DNA from: Eisenbergiella porci
GTDB taxonomy: Bacteria > Bacillota > Clostridia > Lachnospirales > Lachnospiraceae
Direction of reading: 5' to 3'
DNA: 64,000 nt
NCBI RefSeq assembly: GCF_009696275.1
Contig: NZ_VUMI01000015.1
Coordinates: 1-64,000, forward strand
The first letter of the stretch is position 1. Every line of letters starts with the position of its first letter. The notes beneath the pieces are model-generated. The model saw nothing but the letters and a program-made list of their open reading frames with translations, made no database searches and was not told the DNA's origin. This document shows positions 1 through 6,702 of the stretch, piece by piece. A program made the translations under genes and the position numbers.

Positions 1-117
1 GTTCAGCCCTTGTCACGATAAATTTTCTCCTTTGCGAAAAACTTTTTTTTATTTTATCATGCATCGGCTAAATCTTCAGTGCTTATCAGTAATTTTTGTG
101 CGAGAAATTTTCGCCTT

Positions 118-1101
118 TCAGAGCTGGGCGGCGTCATGTTGGGCAGGCGGCGTCAGCAGGTTTTGGCAGGCAGGCGGCGTGAGCAGATAGAGAAAGTTTT
201 CAAAGCAGACGCCCTGGGGCTGCGGAATATGCAGCTCAGAGGATGCCTTGGTGCAGGTGCGGACAAAGGCGGCTGCCTTTTCCACAGAAGCGGGGAAAGG
301 TACGCCGTTTACAGCGTCGGCAGCTATGATGGAAGCAAAAATGTCCCCGGTTCCCGGCCGGGATTCCCCTGCGGCGTGCATCCGGCAGCAGCTGTGAAGG
401 CGGCCGGCCTTTGCGGCATTTTCATCAGCTGTGGCTGAACCGCTGTTGCAGGAGATAAAATTAATGAAATCTTCCTGCTCCTGCATGCCGGTAATCACAA
501 TCCGATCCGGTCCCATGGCATGCAGCCTGTCCGCGAGCGCTGTCAGTTCTTCCGCCGTCCAGCCGGATTCCCGGTAAGGGATGTCCGCCAGAAGGCAGGC
601 CTCCGTAATATTGGGGGTGATGATATCCGCCAGGGAAAGAAGCTCCTTCATCTGTGCGCAGTGCTCAGGGGTGACGGTGCGGTAGGCTTTTCCGTGATCA
701 CCCATGACGGGATCGAGAATTACTGCGGGCCGGGCCGACAAGGCTTTCGACTCCTGTATTTCTATCTGGGAAACAAGAAAATCCCTGACGATTCCGATTT
801 GCTCCACGCTGCCAAGAAAACCGCAGTAGATCCCGTCAAAGGTCAGCTCCAGCTCCTGCCATTTTTCCAGGTACTGCGGCAGGATAGGGGTGCAGTCGTG
901 CATAAAATGAACCGGAAAGCCGGTATGATTGGAAAAAACTGAGGTGGGAACCGGGCAGACCTGGACTCCCATGGCGCTGATAATGGGCAGGGAGACGGTG
1001 GTGGAGCAGCGGCCGTAGCCTGCAATATCGTTGATCATGGCTATTTTTTTCGGAATTCCGCAGCTGATTCGTGCTTGCTCCGTCATGTTTTGAATTGTCA
1101 T
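118..1101 (-). CDS. Pyridoxal/pyridoxamine kinase (PdxK/PdxY type)
   Basis: Ribokinase-fold kinase predicted to phosphorylate B6 vitamers (pyridoxal, pyridoxamine, pyridoxine) with ATP in the cytoplasm. The N-terminal INDIAGYGRCS segment (about residues 23-33), the YCGFLGS segment and the late GTGDIFASI segment (anion hole and catalytic Asp) are those of the PdxK/PdxY family. It lies downstream of pdxS, pdxT and an ECF S component on the same strand, which joins salvage to de novo synthesis. A 206-base gap containing a terminator and a TATAAT-like element separates it from the S-component gene, so it probably has its own promoter. The C-terminal tail repeats LLTPPA twice (YLLTPPACQ, NLLTPPAQH); this comes from an imperfect DNA repeat near 135-190 and is not family-conserved. 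Family call strong; the preferred vitamer cannot be read from sequence. Confidence 0.88.
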   Translation of the reverse strand: MTIQNMTEQARISCGIPKKIAMINDIAGYGRCSTTVSLPIISAMGVQVCPVPTSVFSNHTGFPVHFMHDCTPILPQYLEKWQELELTFDGIYCGFLGSVEQIGIVRDFLVSQIEIQESKALSARPAVILDPVMGDHGKAYRTVTPEHCAQMKELLSLADIITPNITEACLLADIPYRESGWTAEELTALADRLHAMGPDRIVITGMQEQEDFINFISCNSGSATADENAAKAGRLHSCCRMHAAGESRPGTGDIFASIIAADAVNGVPFPASVEKAAAFVRTCTKASSELHIPQPQGVCFENFLYLLTPPACQNLLTPPAQHDAAQL

Positions 1102-1239
1102 GGAATCATACTTCCTTTTCTGAAAATATTGTTATTATAATGCAGGCAGTGCGGAGGAGAGATATCTTCCGTAAGCTGCCTGCGGCATTACAACTGATCC
1201 GCAGGCGGGTGGATTATTGCCTGAACCAGTCTATTATAA

Positions 1240-1281
1240 CAAAAACAACGGCACTCCGGCTACCGGAATGTCGTTGTTTTA
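1240..1281 (-). terminator. Rho-independent terminator after the ECF S-component gene
   Basis: An imperfect stem pairs a region around CAACGGCACTCCGG with CCGGAATGTCGTTG across a four-base loop. Read leftward it is followed by a T-rich tract, so it would end the pdxS-pdxT-S-component transcript before the kinase gene. Confidence 0.75.
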
Positions 1282-1307
1282 AGAAATTATTTTTTAGTTG
1301 CAGAAGA

Positions 1308-1907
1308 TTATTTCGCTTCATCTGTTTTCCCGATTTTGAAGAAAAGGCCAGCCTTCTGAAGCGCCGGGCGCAGGGCCATATAAACGGCAACAGCTACGAT
1401 TGTGGAAAGTACGGCATTGATGGAGGTGGAAGCGATGTTCCAGGCCAGGGTAATGTCCGCCGCGGGTTTTCCAAGGATCAGCAGCTTATAGAAATAGCCC
1501 ACCAGGGGATCTGCTACCATATTAAAGGCGAGGCCGCCGATTGCGGCAAACAGCGTCCACTGGAAGATTTTCTTTTTATCGCTGATATGTGTGATTTTGC
1601 CGCATTTATGTGCGATAAGGCCGGTTATCAGGCCGATGCACAGCTTCAGCAGGAAGGTTTTCGGCGCATATACCACATATACCGGGTCAAAAATATCGCC
1701 GATGGTCATTCCCAGAGCGCCGCCGATGCCTCCGTAAAGCCCGCCCAGAATCAGGGCGCCAAGGACGCATACCGCGTTACCAAGATGGATGGATGTGGCA
1801 TCTGCGCCGGGCAGGGTGATTTTAATCTGCAGAAAGGTGAATACCACATAGGACAAGGCGGCAAATACGCCTGTCATTACCAGCTTCTGTACTTTTTCAT
1901 TTCTCAT
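1308..1907 (-). CDS. ECF transporter S component, probably for a B6 vitamer
   Basis: A 199-residue, five- to six-helix membrane protein with ECF S-component features: an N-terminal MxGVFAALSYV-like helix, GxALG-type small-residue packing and LLKLCIGLITGLIAHK. S components bind a vitamin and use a shared energizing module (EcfAA'T), which is not encoded here. Its gene sits 18 bases after pdxT and before a pyridoxal kinase. Predicted pyridoxine S components (PdxU/PdxU2) occur in this context, so a B6 vitamer is the likely substrate. Family call is good; the substrate is inferred from neighbours. Confidence 0.82.
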   Translation of the reverse strand: MRNEKVQKLVMTGVFAALSYVVFTFLQIKITLPGADATSIHLGNAVCVLGALILGGLYGGIGGALGMTIGDIFDPVYVVYAPKTFLLKLCIGLITGLIAHKCGKITHISDKKKIFQWTLFAAIGGLAFNMVADPLVGYFYKLLILGKPAADITLAWNIASTSINAVLSTIVAVAVYMALRPALQKAGLFFKIGKTDEAK

Positions 1908-1925
1908 AACTGTCTCCTCCTCAAA

Positions 1926-2519
1926 TTAACGGTTTTGGTACTTTTTTATCATATCCAGGAAAAAAGCATGGACGGCAGGGTTGTCCGTAAGCTCCGGGTG
2001 AAAGGACATGGCCAGCTGGCTGCCAAAGCGTACGGCGGCGATCTGTTCACCCTCCGGCCTTTGTATGGCGGCCAGAATTTCCGTTTCCGGCGAAGCGCGC
2101 AGGATGAGCGGGGCGCGGATAAAGGTCATGGGGACGGGGCCGATTCCTTTAAAGTCCCCTTCGGTACGAAAGCTTCCCAGCTGTCTTCCGTAGGCATTTC
2201 TGCGGACAGTGACGGGGAGTGTGCCAAAGCAGACGGGGCCGCCATCCTCTTTTTTGCGGGCAAGAAGAATCAGCCCGGCGCAGGTTGCGAGGACGGGCAG
2301 GCCGTTCTCCAGCATTTCCTTAAGCGGTTCATAAAGCTCCAGCTCCAGAAGAAGCTTATGCATAACAGTGCTTTCGCCTCCGGGAAGCACAAGGCCATCC
2401 GGCGGTCCGTCCGCCAGGTCTTTTTTCTGCCTGATTTGAAAGCATTGGGCGCCCAGGCTTTTCAGTATGGCCTCATGCTCCAGGAAAGCGCCCTGTACGG
2501 AAAGAATTCCTATTCTCAT
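1926..2519 (-). CDS. pdxT: Pyridoxal 5'-phosphate synthase, glutaminase subunit PdxT
   Basis: Class I glutamine amidotransferase subunit that releases ammonia from glutamine and passes it to PdxS. The 197 residues match the usual length. Visible landmarks are LPGGES (46-51), the nucleophile in LATCAG (Cys80) and the His-Glu pair in SFHPEL (His174, Glu176), giving an intact Cys-His-Glu triad. The gene starts 14 bases after the pdxS stop, so the two are co-transcribed and probably translated at coupled levels for the 12:12 complex. No anomaly seen. Confidence 0.96.
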   Translation of the reverse strand: MRIGILSVQGAFLEHEAILKSLGAQCFQIRQKKDLADGPPDGLVLPGGESTVMHKLLLELELYEPLKEMLENGLPVLATCAGLILLARKKEDGGPVCFGTLPVTVRRNAYGRQLGSFRTEGDFKGIGPVPMTFIRAPLILRASPETEILAAIQRPEGEQIAAVRFGSQLAMSFHPELTDNPAVHAFFLDMIKKYQNR

Positions 2520-2533
2520 GGCATAAGGCTCCT

Positions 2534-3409
2534 TTACTTTCCTCTTTCTGCCATCAGGAGCTGAATTTCAGACTCGTTGATGCCGACCATGGCTTCGCCC
2601 AAATCCTCGGAAAGGGAGGCAAGAAGCGCCGCATCCTGGTAATTGGTGACGGCTTTGACGATGGCCGCCGCGCGTTTGGCAGGATTGCCGGATTTGAAAA
2701 TGCCGGAGCCCACGAAAACGCCTTCTGCGCCCAGCTGCATTATCAGGGCCGCGTCGGCAGGGGTGGCGATGCCGCCGGCTGCAAAATTCACCACCGGAAG
2801 CCTGCGGTTTTCATGGACATACTGAAGCAGCGTGAAGGGAACCTGAAGCTCCTTTGCGGCTTCAAACAGTTCGTCTGGCCTGAGTGAGGCGATGCGGGCG
2901 ATCTCACTGTTCATTTTACGCATATGGCGCACTGCCTGAACGATATCGCCGGTGCCGGGCTCTCCCTTGGTGCGGATCATGGATGCGCCCTCGCTGATAC
3001 GGCGCAGCGCTTCTCCCAAATCCCTGGCGCCGCAGACAAAAGGGACGCGAAACGCCGTTTTATCAATATGATAGACGTCATCTGCCGGGGAGAGGACTTC
3101 GCTTTCATCAATATAATCTATTTCTATGGCTTCCAGAATCTGCGCCTCCGCGAAATGGCCGATGCGGCATTTCGCCATGACGGGGATGGATACGGCCTCC
3201 TGTATGCCGCGGATCATTTTGGGATCGCTCATACGGGATACGCCGCCGGCAGCCCGGATATCGGCGGGGATACGCTCCAGGGCCATGACGGCGCAGGCGC
3301 CTGCCGCTTCTGCGATCCTGGCCTGCTCCGGCGTGGTGACATCCATGATAACGCCGCCTTTGAGCATCTGTGCGAGCTCTTTATTCAGTTCATATCTGTT
3401 TTCAGTCAT
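2534..3409 (-). CDS. pdxS: Pyridoxal 5'-phosphate synthase, lyase subunit PdxS
   Basis: Builds PLP from ribose 5-phosphate, glyceraldehyde 3-phosphate and ammonia delivered by PdxT. The protein starts [13 protein letters not shown], contains [13 protein letters not shown], the Schiff-base lysine region [10 protein letters not shown] and the glycine-rich [13 protein letters not shown], and is 291 residues, typical for PdxS. I chose the ATG at 3409 rather than an in-frame ATG at 3496 because an AGGAGGT site lies just ahead of it and family homology starts there. First gene of the leftward B6 operon. The promoter overlaps direct and inverted repeats resembling PdxR boxes. Confidence 0.97.
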   Translation of the reverse strand: MTENRYELNKELAQMLKGGVIMDVTTPEQARIAEAAGACAVMALERIPADIRAAGGVSRMSDPKMIRGIQEAVSIPVMAKCRIGHFAEAQILEAIEIDYIDESEVLSPADDVYHIDKTAFRVPFVCGARDLGEALRRISEGASMIRTKGEPGTGDIVQAVRHMRKMNSEIARIASLRPDELFEAAKELQVPFTLLQYVHENRRLPVVNFAAGGIATPADAALIMQLGAEGVFVGSGIFKSGNPAKRAAAIVKAVTNYQDAALLASLSEDLGEAMVGINESEIQLLMAERGK

Positions 3410-3442
3410 GCGGTTACCTCCTGTTGCAATTGCTTGTATTTT

Positions 3443-3477
3443 ATTATACATAAAAGTGGCATGATAGAAAGTGCCAT
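3443..3477 (-). promoter_or_regulatory. pdxS promoter with PdxR/MocR-like repeats
   Basis: On the minus strand a TATAAT -10 lies at 3443-3448. The position 17 bases upstream (3466-3471) reads CTTTCT, a poor -35. Plus-strand repeats AAAGTGGCAT (3453-3462) and AAAGTGCCAT (3468-3477) start 15 bases apart and cover the -35 area. TGGCA and TGCCA also form an inverted pair. PdxR-type MocR activators are known to bind AAAGTGG-like direct repeats at pdxST promoters. No MocR gene is in the window, so the regulator is inferred. Confidence 0.6.
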
Positions 3478-3577
3478 TTTGCAACTTTTTAACCATGCCA
3501 GTTTTGAAAAAGGGAAGGCGTTTAATATTTTTTTTAAGATAAAGTGATTCTTATTGTTCCAAAATGCAGAAAGAGGT

Positions 3578-3712
3578 ATGATGAAAAAAGAATTGACGGA
3601 AGGATGTCAGAATTATGCGGAGCAGGTCCTCATGGACAGGGGCGGCCTGCAGAAAGCGGAAAATGAGAACTATGAATTTCACAGGGAATACCGGGGGCTG
3701 GTACATGCTTGA
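3578..3712 (+). CDS. Small hypothetical ORF (44 residues)
   Basis: Begins with two ATG codons after a weak AAGAGGT site and encodes a charged 44-residue peptide with no signal or membrane segment. It ends 41 bases before the phosphoesterase start at 3754. I do not recognise it. It could be a small co-transcribed protein, the remnant of a larger gene, or chance. Confidence 0.25.
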   Translation: MMKKELTEGCQNYAEQVLMDRGGLQKAENENYEFHREYRGLVHA

Positions 3713-3753
3713 AAACTGCCCCGGATCGATGGTGGGAAGGCAGGTGGCAGGAA

Positions 3754-4458
3754 ATGCGGGTTGCGGTGATAGCGGATACTCATGGGCTGCTCAGGCAGGA
3801 GACGGTTGATTTGATTGAGGGCTGTGATGCGGTGATCCATGCGGGAGATGTGGATACGCCGGACATTTATGAGAAGCTGAAGGGGCAAAAACCCCTTTAT
3901 CTGGTACGGGGGAACAATGACGGCGGCTGGGCCGGGCAACTGCCGGAATTGCTGCGGTTTGAACTGGAGGGCGTTCCCATTTTTTTGATCCATAACAGAA
4001 AAGATATCCGGGAAACAGGGGAGAATGTGAAGCTTGTGATTTTCGGCCATTCCCATAAATACAGTGAGGAATGGGCGGAAGGAAGATGCTGGCTGAATCC
4101 GGGCAGCTGCGGGAAAAGAAGATTCAGGCTTCCGCTTACCATGGCGGCCGTTACCCTGCTGGACGGAAAAATAGGTGCGGTGGAACGGATAGATCTGGAA
4201 ACCGCAGAATACGGAAAAAACATAAGCCCTGCAGCCGGCTGCAGGGAAAGCATGCCGCCGGAAGCGGATCGCAGAAAAGCGGTCGGCAGGATTCTCAGGG
4301 GAATGGACAAAGGGGAAACAATTGCAGAAATGTCCTTAAAATGGAAGCTGCCGCAGGATTTTGTGGAGCAGGTATGCCGGATAAGGGTGACGCATCCGGG
4401 TGTGACTGCGGAAGGAATTGTGAATAAAATGGAGGGGAATGAGCTGCGGGGGCGGTGA
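3754..4458 (+). CDS. Metallophosphoesterase (YfcE/MJ0936-like) with C-terminal extension
   Basis: Calcineurin-like phosphoesterase, probably cytoplasmic, two-metal dependent. Metal-binding motifs are in order: ADTHG near the N-terminus, HAGDVD, RGNND, then IFGHSH and NPGS. The ATG at 3754 (MRVAVIADTHG) is preferred over 3709 because the first family strand starts there and a purine-rich stretch precedes it. The catalytic domain ends near residue 150. About 80 further residues are predicted helical and resemble a small HTH-like segment (GETIAEMSLKWKLPQDFVEQ), which is unusual for YfcE-like enzymes. Substrate unknown; phosphodiester or nucleotide substrates are possible. Confidence 0.85.
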   Translation: MRVAVIADTHGLLRQETVDLIEGCDAVIHAGDVDTPDIYEKLKGQKPLYLVRGNNDGGWAGQLPELLRFELEGVPIFLIHNRKDIRETGENVKLVIFGHSHKYSEEWAEGRCWLNPGSCGKRRFRLPLTMAAVTLLDGKIGAVERIDLETAEYGKNISPAAGCRESMPPEADRRKAVGRILRGMDKGETIAEMSLKWKLPQDFVEQVCRIRVTHPGVTAEGIVNKMEGNELRGR

Positions 4459-4575
4459 AGGACGAGGAGTGAAGCGGGGCCCGGGTTACATTAATTACAT
4501 TGGAAGAAATATACGGCCCGGGTAATCCGCAGGTGATAAACCTGCGGCAATAGTAATGAAACATAAAAAATAACA

Positions 4576-4634
4576 AGAGCCTTCTCAGCGCGGCCGGCAG
4601 GGATGTACACTGCTGGCTGCGCTGAGAAGGCTCT
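4576..4634. terminator. Long bidirectional terminator hairpin
   Basis: A perfect 16-bp inverted repeat (AGAGCCTTCTCAGCGC at 4576-4591 and its complement at 4619-4634) encloses a partly complementary GGCCGGCAG/CTGCTGGCT core. It lies between the convergent phosphoesterase and XRE genes. T-rich DNA follows on both strands. A smaller hairpin, CCGCAGGT-GATAA-ACCTGCGG, lies at 4527-4547. Confidence 0.75.
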
Positions 4635-4725
4635 GTTCATTTCCATTTTCTTTTTTGCCGGAATCCCGGCCTCTGATTCCCTGAAAGCTTAGCTCCGGGA
4701 ACATGATTTCTGAAAGCGAAGTCTG

Positions 4726-5058
4726 CTATTTAAGCTTTTTCTGAATATCCAGCAGCTGGAAAATCATATTATCAATCATTTTTTTATAGTCATCCCTCAG
4801 CAGTGTGTAGCTTTCCAGAATTCCATTGGTAACCTGCGCTGTCGGGGGCATTTCATTGAAAGCACTGTAAATATCGCTGACGCCATACAGCCTGCACAGC
4901 TTTAAAAATGTGTATCCGTCAGGCTCAGACTTGCCGACCTCCCAGGAAGCCAGGGTACTTTTATTCTTCAGGCCGAGCAGATCGGCGGCTTGCTGCTGTG
5001 TATATCCTCTGGCCTTGCGTAAAGTACGAAGAGTATTGCCAAACTGTTTATTCGCCAT
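4726..5058 (-). CDS. XRE-family helix-turn-helix regulator
   Basis: A 110-residue DNA-binding protein with an N-terminal HTH_3 domain (residues 8-62: LRTLRKARGYTQQQAADLLG, then STLASWEVGKSEPDGYTFLKLCRLYGV) and a helical C-terminal tail likely used for dimerisation. The gene is divergent from a 56-residue ORF. The shared 148-base intergenic region holds several CGAAT/ATTCG palindromes around a strong promoter, so autoregulation and control of the small gene are likely. No phage genes are adjacent. Target set unknown. Confidence 0.88.
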   Translation of the reverse strand: MANKQFGNTLRTLRKARGYTQQQAADLLGLKNKSTLASWEVGKSEPDGYTFLKLCRLYGVSDIYSAFNEMPPTAQVTNGILESYTLLRDDYKKMIDNMIFQLLDIQKKLK

Positions 5059-5120
5059 ATTGTCACCTCACAACTGCATAATACAGGATTGACTGTTACA
5101 AGTCAATTTATTAGTTGAAA

Positions 5121-5193
5121 AATTCGAATTAAATATGTTGACAAGGCGAATAATTCGATTATATAATGGTAAAAGAGCGAAAAAATCGATTTT
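5121..5193 (+). promoter_or_regulatory. Strong promoter wrapped in CGAAT/ATTCG palindromes
   Basis: TTGACA (5138-5143), an 18-base spacer and TATAAT (5162-5167) form a near-consensus sigma-A promoter for the 56-residue ORF. AATTCGAATT (5121-5130) is a perfect palindrome, CGAATAATTCG (5147-5157) lies inside the spacer, and AAAATCGATTTT (5182-5193) overlaps the early transcript. The spacing suggests repression by the divergent XRE protein. Confidence 0.7.
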
Positions 5194-5206
5194 GAGGGGA
5201 GGAAAT

Positions 5207-5377
5207 ATGAACAAAAAGCTGATACGGTTTTTAACGGACTGTATGACTATCCACCGTCTCGACAGAAATATGTCTGTTTACATTGAAACATGGCCGGATT
5301 TGCCGGATGGCGGGGAAGCCGTGGTAAATACCCTGACGGCGGAGAAGGAATACAGAATTCCGCTGCAGCTTGCTTAA
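5207..5377 (+). CDS. Small hypothetical protein (56 residues)
   Basis: Starts at an ATG after a good GGGGAGGAAAT site, behind a near-consensus promoter, and is followed by a terminator hairpin, so it looks like a real single-gene unit. The peptide is soluble with a basic N-terminus and an acidic centre (IETWPDLPDGGEAVVNTLTAEKEY). I do not recognise the family. The divergent XRE regulator and the operator-like palindromes tie the two together, perhaps as a regulated accessory protein or a small TA-like partner. Function unknown. Confidence 0.6.
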   Translation: MNKKLIRFLTDCMTIHRLDRNMSVYIETWPDLPDGGEAVVNTLTAEKEYRIPLQLA

Positions 5378-5404
5378 AAGCATTATTGAAATGAGAATAA
5401 AACA

Positions 5405-5435
5405 GGGCGGAGGTTCCGGGAAGGAACCTCTGCCC
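5405..5435 (+). terminator. Hairpin after the 56-residue gene
   Basis: GGGCGGAGGTTCC and GGAACCTCTGCCC pair around a GGGAA loop, 27 bases after the stop codon. T-richness downstream is modest. A second hairpin, CCGGGAAG/CTTCCCGG at about 5492-5514, precedes a short CTCTCTTT run. Confidence 0.6.
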
Positions 5436-5570
5436 GCATGTACATTTCTATCCATATTATACATTTAGATATTCATTTCCTGTAGCAGAGGACCGGGAAG
5501 GCGAATGCTTCCCGGCTCTCTTTGCTAACCTTTTTGTGTTCTTACCATTATCTGATGTGCTGACTCCAGT

Positions 5571-6614
5571 TTACAGATCATCCACCAAAGCCGTACTTTT
5601 CGCGTAGGCCGTGCTTTTTGCCTCAAAGAAATCGGTCTTGACCATGTTGGCATTGGAATATTGGCTGACCCAGGCCATACTTTCCGGTTCGGCAGTATGC
5701 CCGGGGTAGAGCGGTTCATAACCGAGACTGGTCCATCGCAGATTGCCCAGATAATGGATATAGTCTGTTATCATATCCTTTGTCAGTCCGGGTATGGCGT
5801 TGCCGATACAATAATGGCCCCAGTCAATTTCCTGACGGACGCCTTCTTGCAGCATTTCTTTCAGGACAGCGATATTTTCCGGCGTAAAAAGTTCAGGCTC
5901 TTCCTTCTGCAGTTCCAGAATGATATTGCGGAAAAGCCACAGATGGGTATTCTCGTCCCGGTTAATATAGCGGATTTCCTGGGCGGAACCGGGCATTTTG
6001 CCATTGCGGCTCAAATTATAGAAGAACATGAAGCCGCTGTAGAAATAGATGCCCTCCAGAATGAAATTGGCCATCATAACCTTCAGGAGAGTAAAGGAAT
6101 CCCTGTGCTCCTGGAACTCATTATAGCAGTTCCCGATAAAGGTGTTTCTGCGAAGAAGGTGTTCATCATCCTTCCACTGATAGAGGATGGCATCGCGCTC
6201 CGTGGGGTTGCAGATGGTGTCGAGCATATAGCTGTAGCTCTGGCTGTGCACGCATTCCTGGAAGGTCTGGATGGACAGGCAGAGATTCACCTCATTGGCG
6301 GTGATATACTCGCCGATATGAGGCAGGTTGGCGGTCTGGATGGAGTCCAGGAAGACGAGGAAGCTCAGGATTTTATCATAGGCTGTCCGTTCCGCAGGGG
6401 ACAGGCGGGGATAGTCCTTTACATCTGTGGAAAGGTTGATTTCCTCGGGGATCCAGAAATTATTCATGGCCTGGCGGTACCAGTCGCTGACCCAGGGATA
6501 ACGCATATTATTGAAATCGTTCAGGTTTGTGGTATTGCCGTTAATCATCCGGCGGAGACGCACATCCGTATCTCCTTCCGGGTTAAAAAGGGGTTTTTTC
6601 CTTAATTCGTTCAT
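5571..6614 (-). CDS. nrdB: Ribonucleoside-diphosphate reductase, beta subunit (class Ia)
   Basis: Radical-generating diiron-tyrosyl subunit of aerobic ribonucleotide reductase. The metal ligands expected from NrdB are all present: Asp90 (LDSIQ), Glu120 and His123 (QECVHSQSY), Glu187 (LEGIYFY), Glu221 and His224 (RDENTHLW). The radical tyrosine falls at Tyr127. The C-terminus (STALVDDL) is the flexible tail that docks on NrdA. The 347-residue length is normal. It follows nrdA by 88 bases on the same strand and shares its NrdR-controlled promoter. It supplies dNTPs when oxygen is present, which is notable in an anaerobe lineage. Confidence 0.95.
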   Translation of the reverse strand: MNELRKKPLFNPEGDTDVRLRRMINGNTTNLNDFNNMRYPWVSDWYRQAMNNFWIPEEINLSTDVKDYPRLSPAERTAYDKILSFLVFLDSIQTANLPHIGEYITANEVNLCLSIQTFQECVHSQSYSYMLDTICNPTERDAILYQWKDDEHLLRRNTFIGNCYNEFQEHRDSFTLLKVMMANFILEGIYFYSGFMFFYNLSRNGKMPGSAQEIRYINRDENTHLWLFRNIILELQKEEPELFTPENIAVLKEMLQEGVRQEIDWGHYCIGNAIPGLTKDMITDYIHYLGNLRWTSLGYEPLYPGHTAEPESMAWVSQYSNANMVKTDFFEAKSTAYAKSTALVDDL

Positions 6615-6702
6615 GCTTCTGTCCTTTCTGTCCGGCAGGGATATGGCCGGTTCTGTTTATTTCAGCCGCTTATCAGCCGTCTTGGCCGCCGGGGCCTTTT
6701 AC

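Noticed and set aside
1071-2564. A 497-codon plus-strand frame across the B6 locus
   Set aside because: Entirely antisense to the ECF S component and PdxT, whose catalytic motifs are intact.
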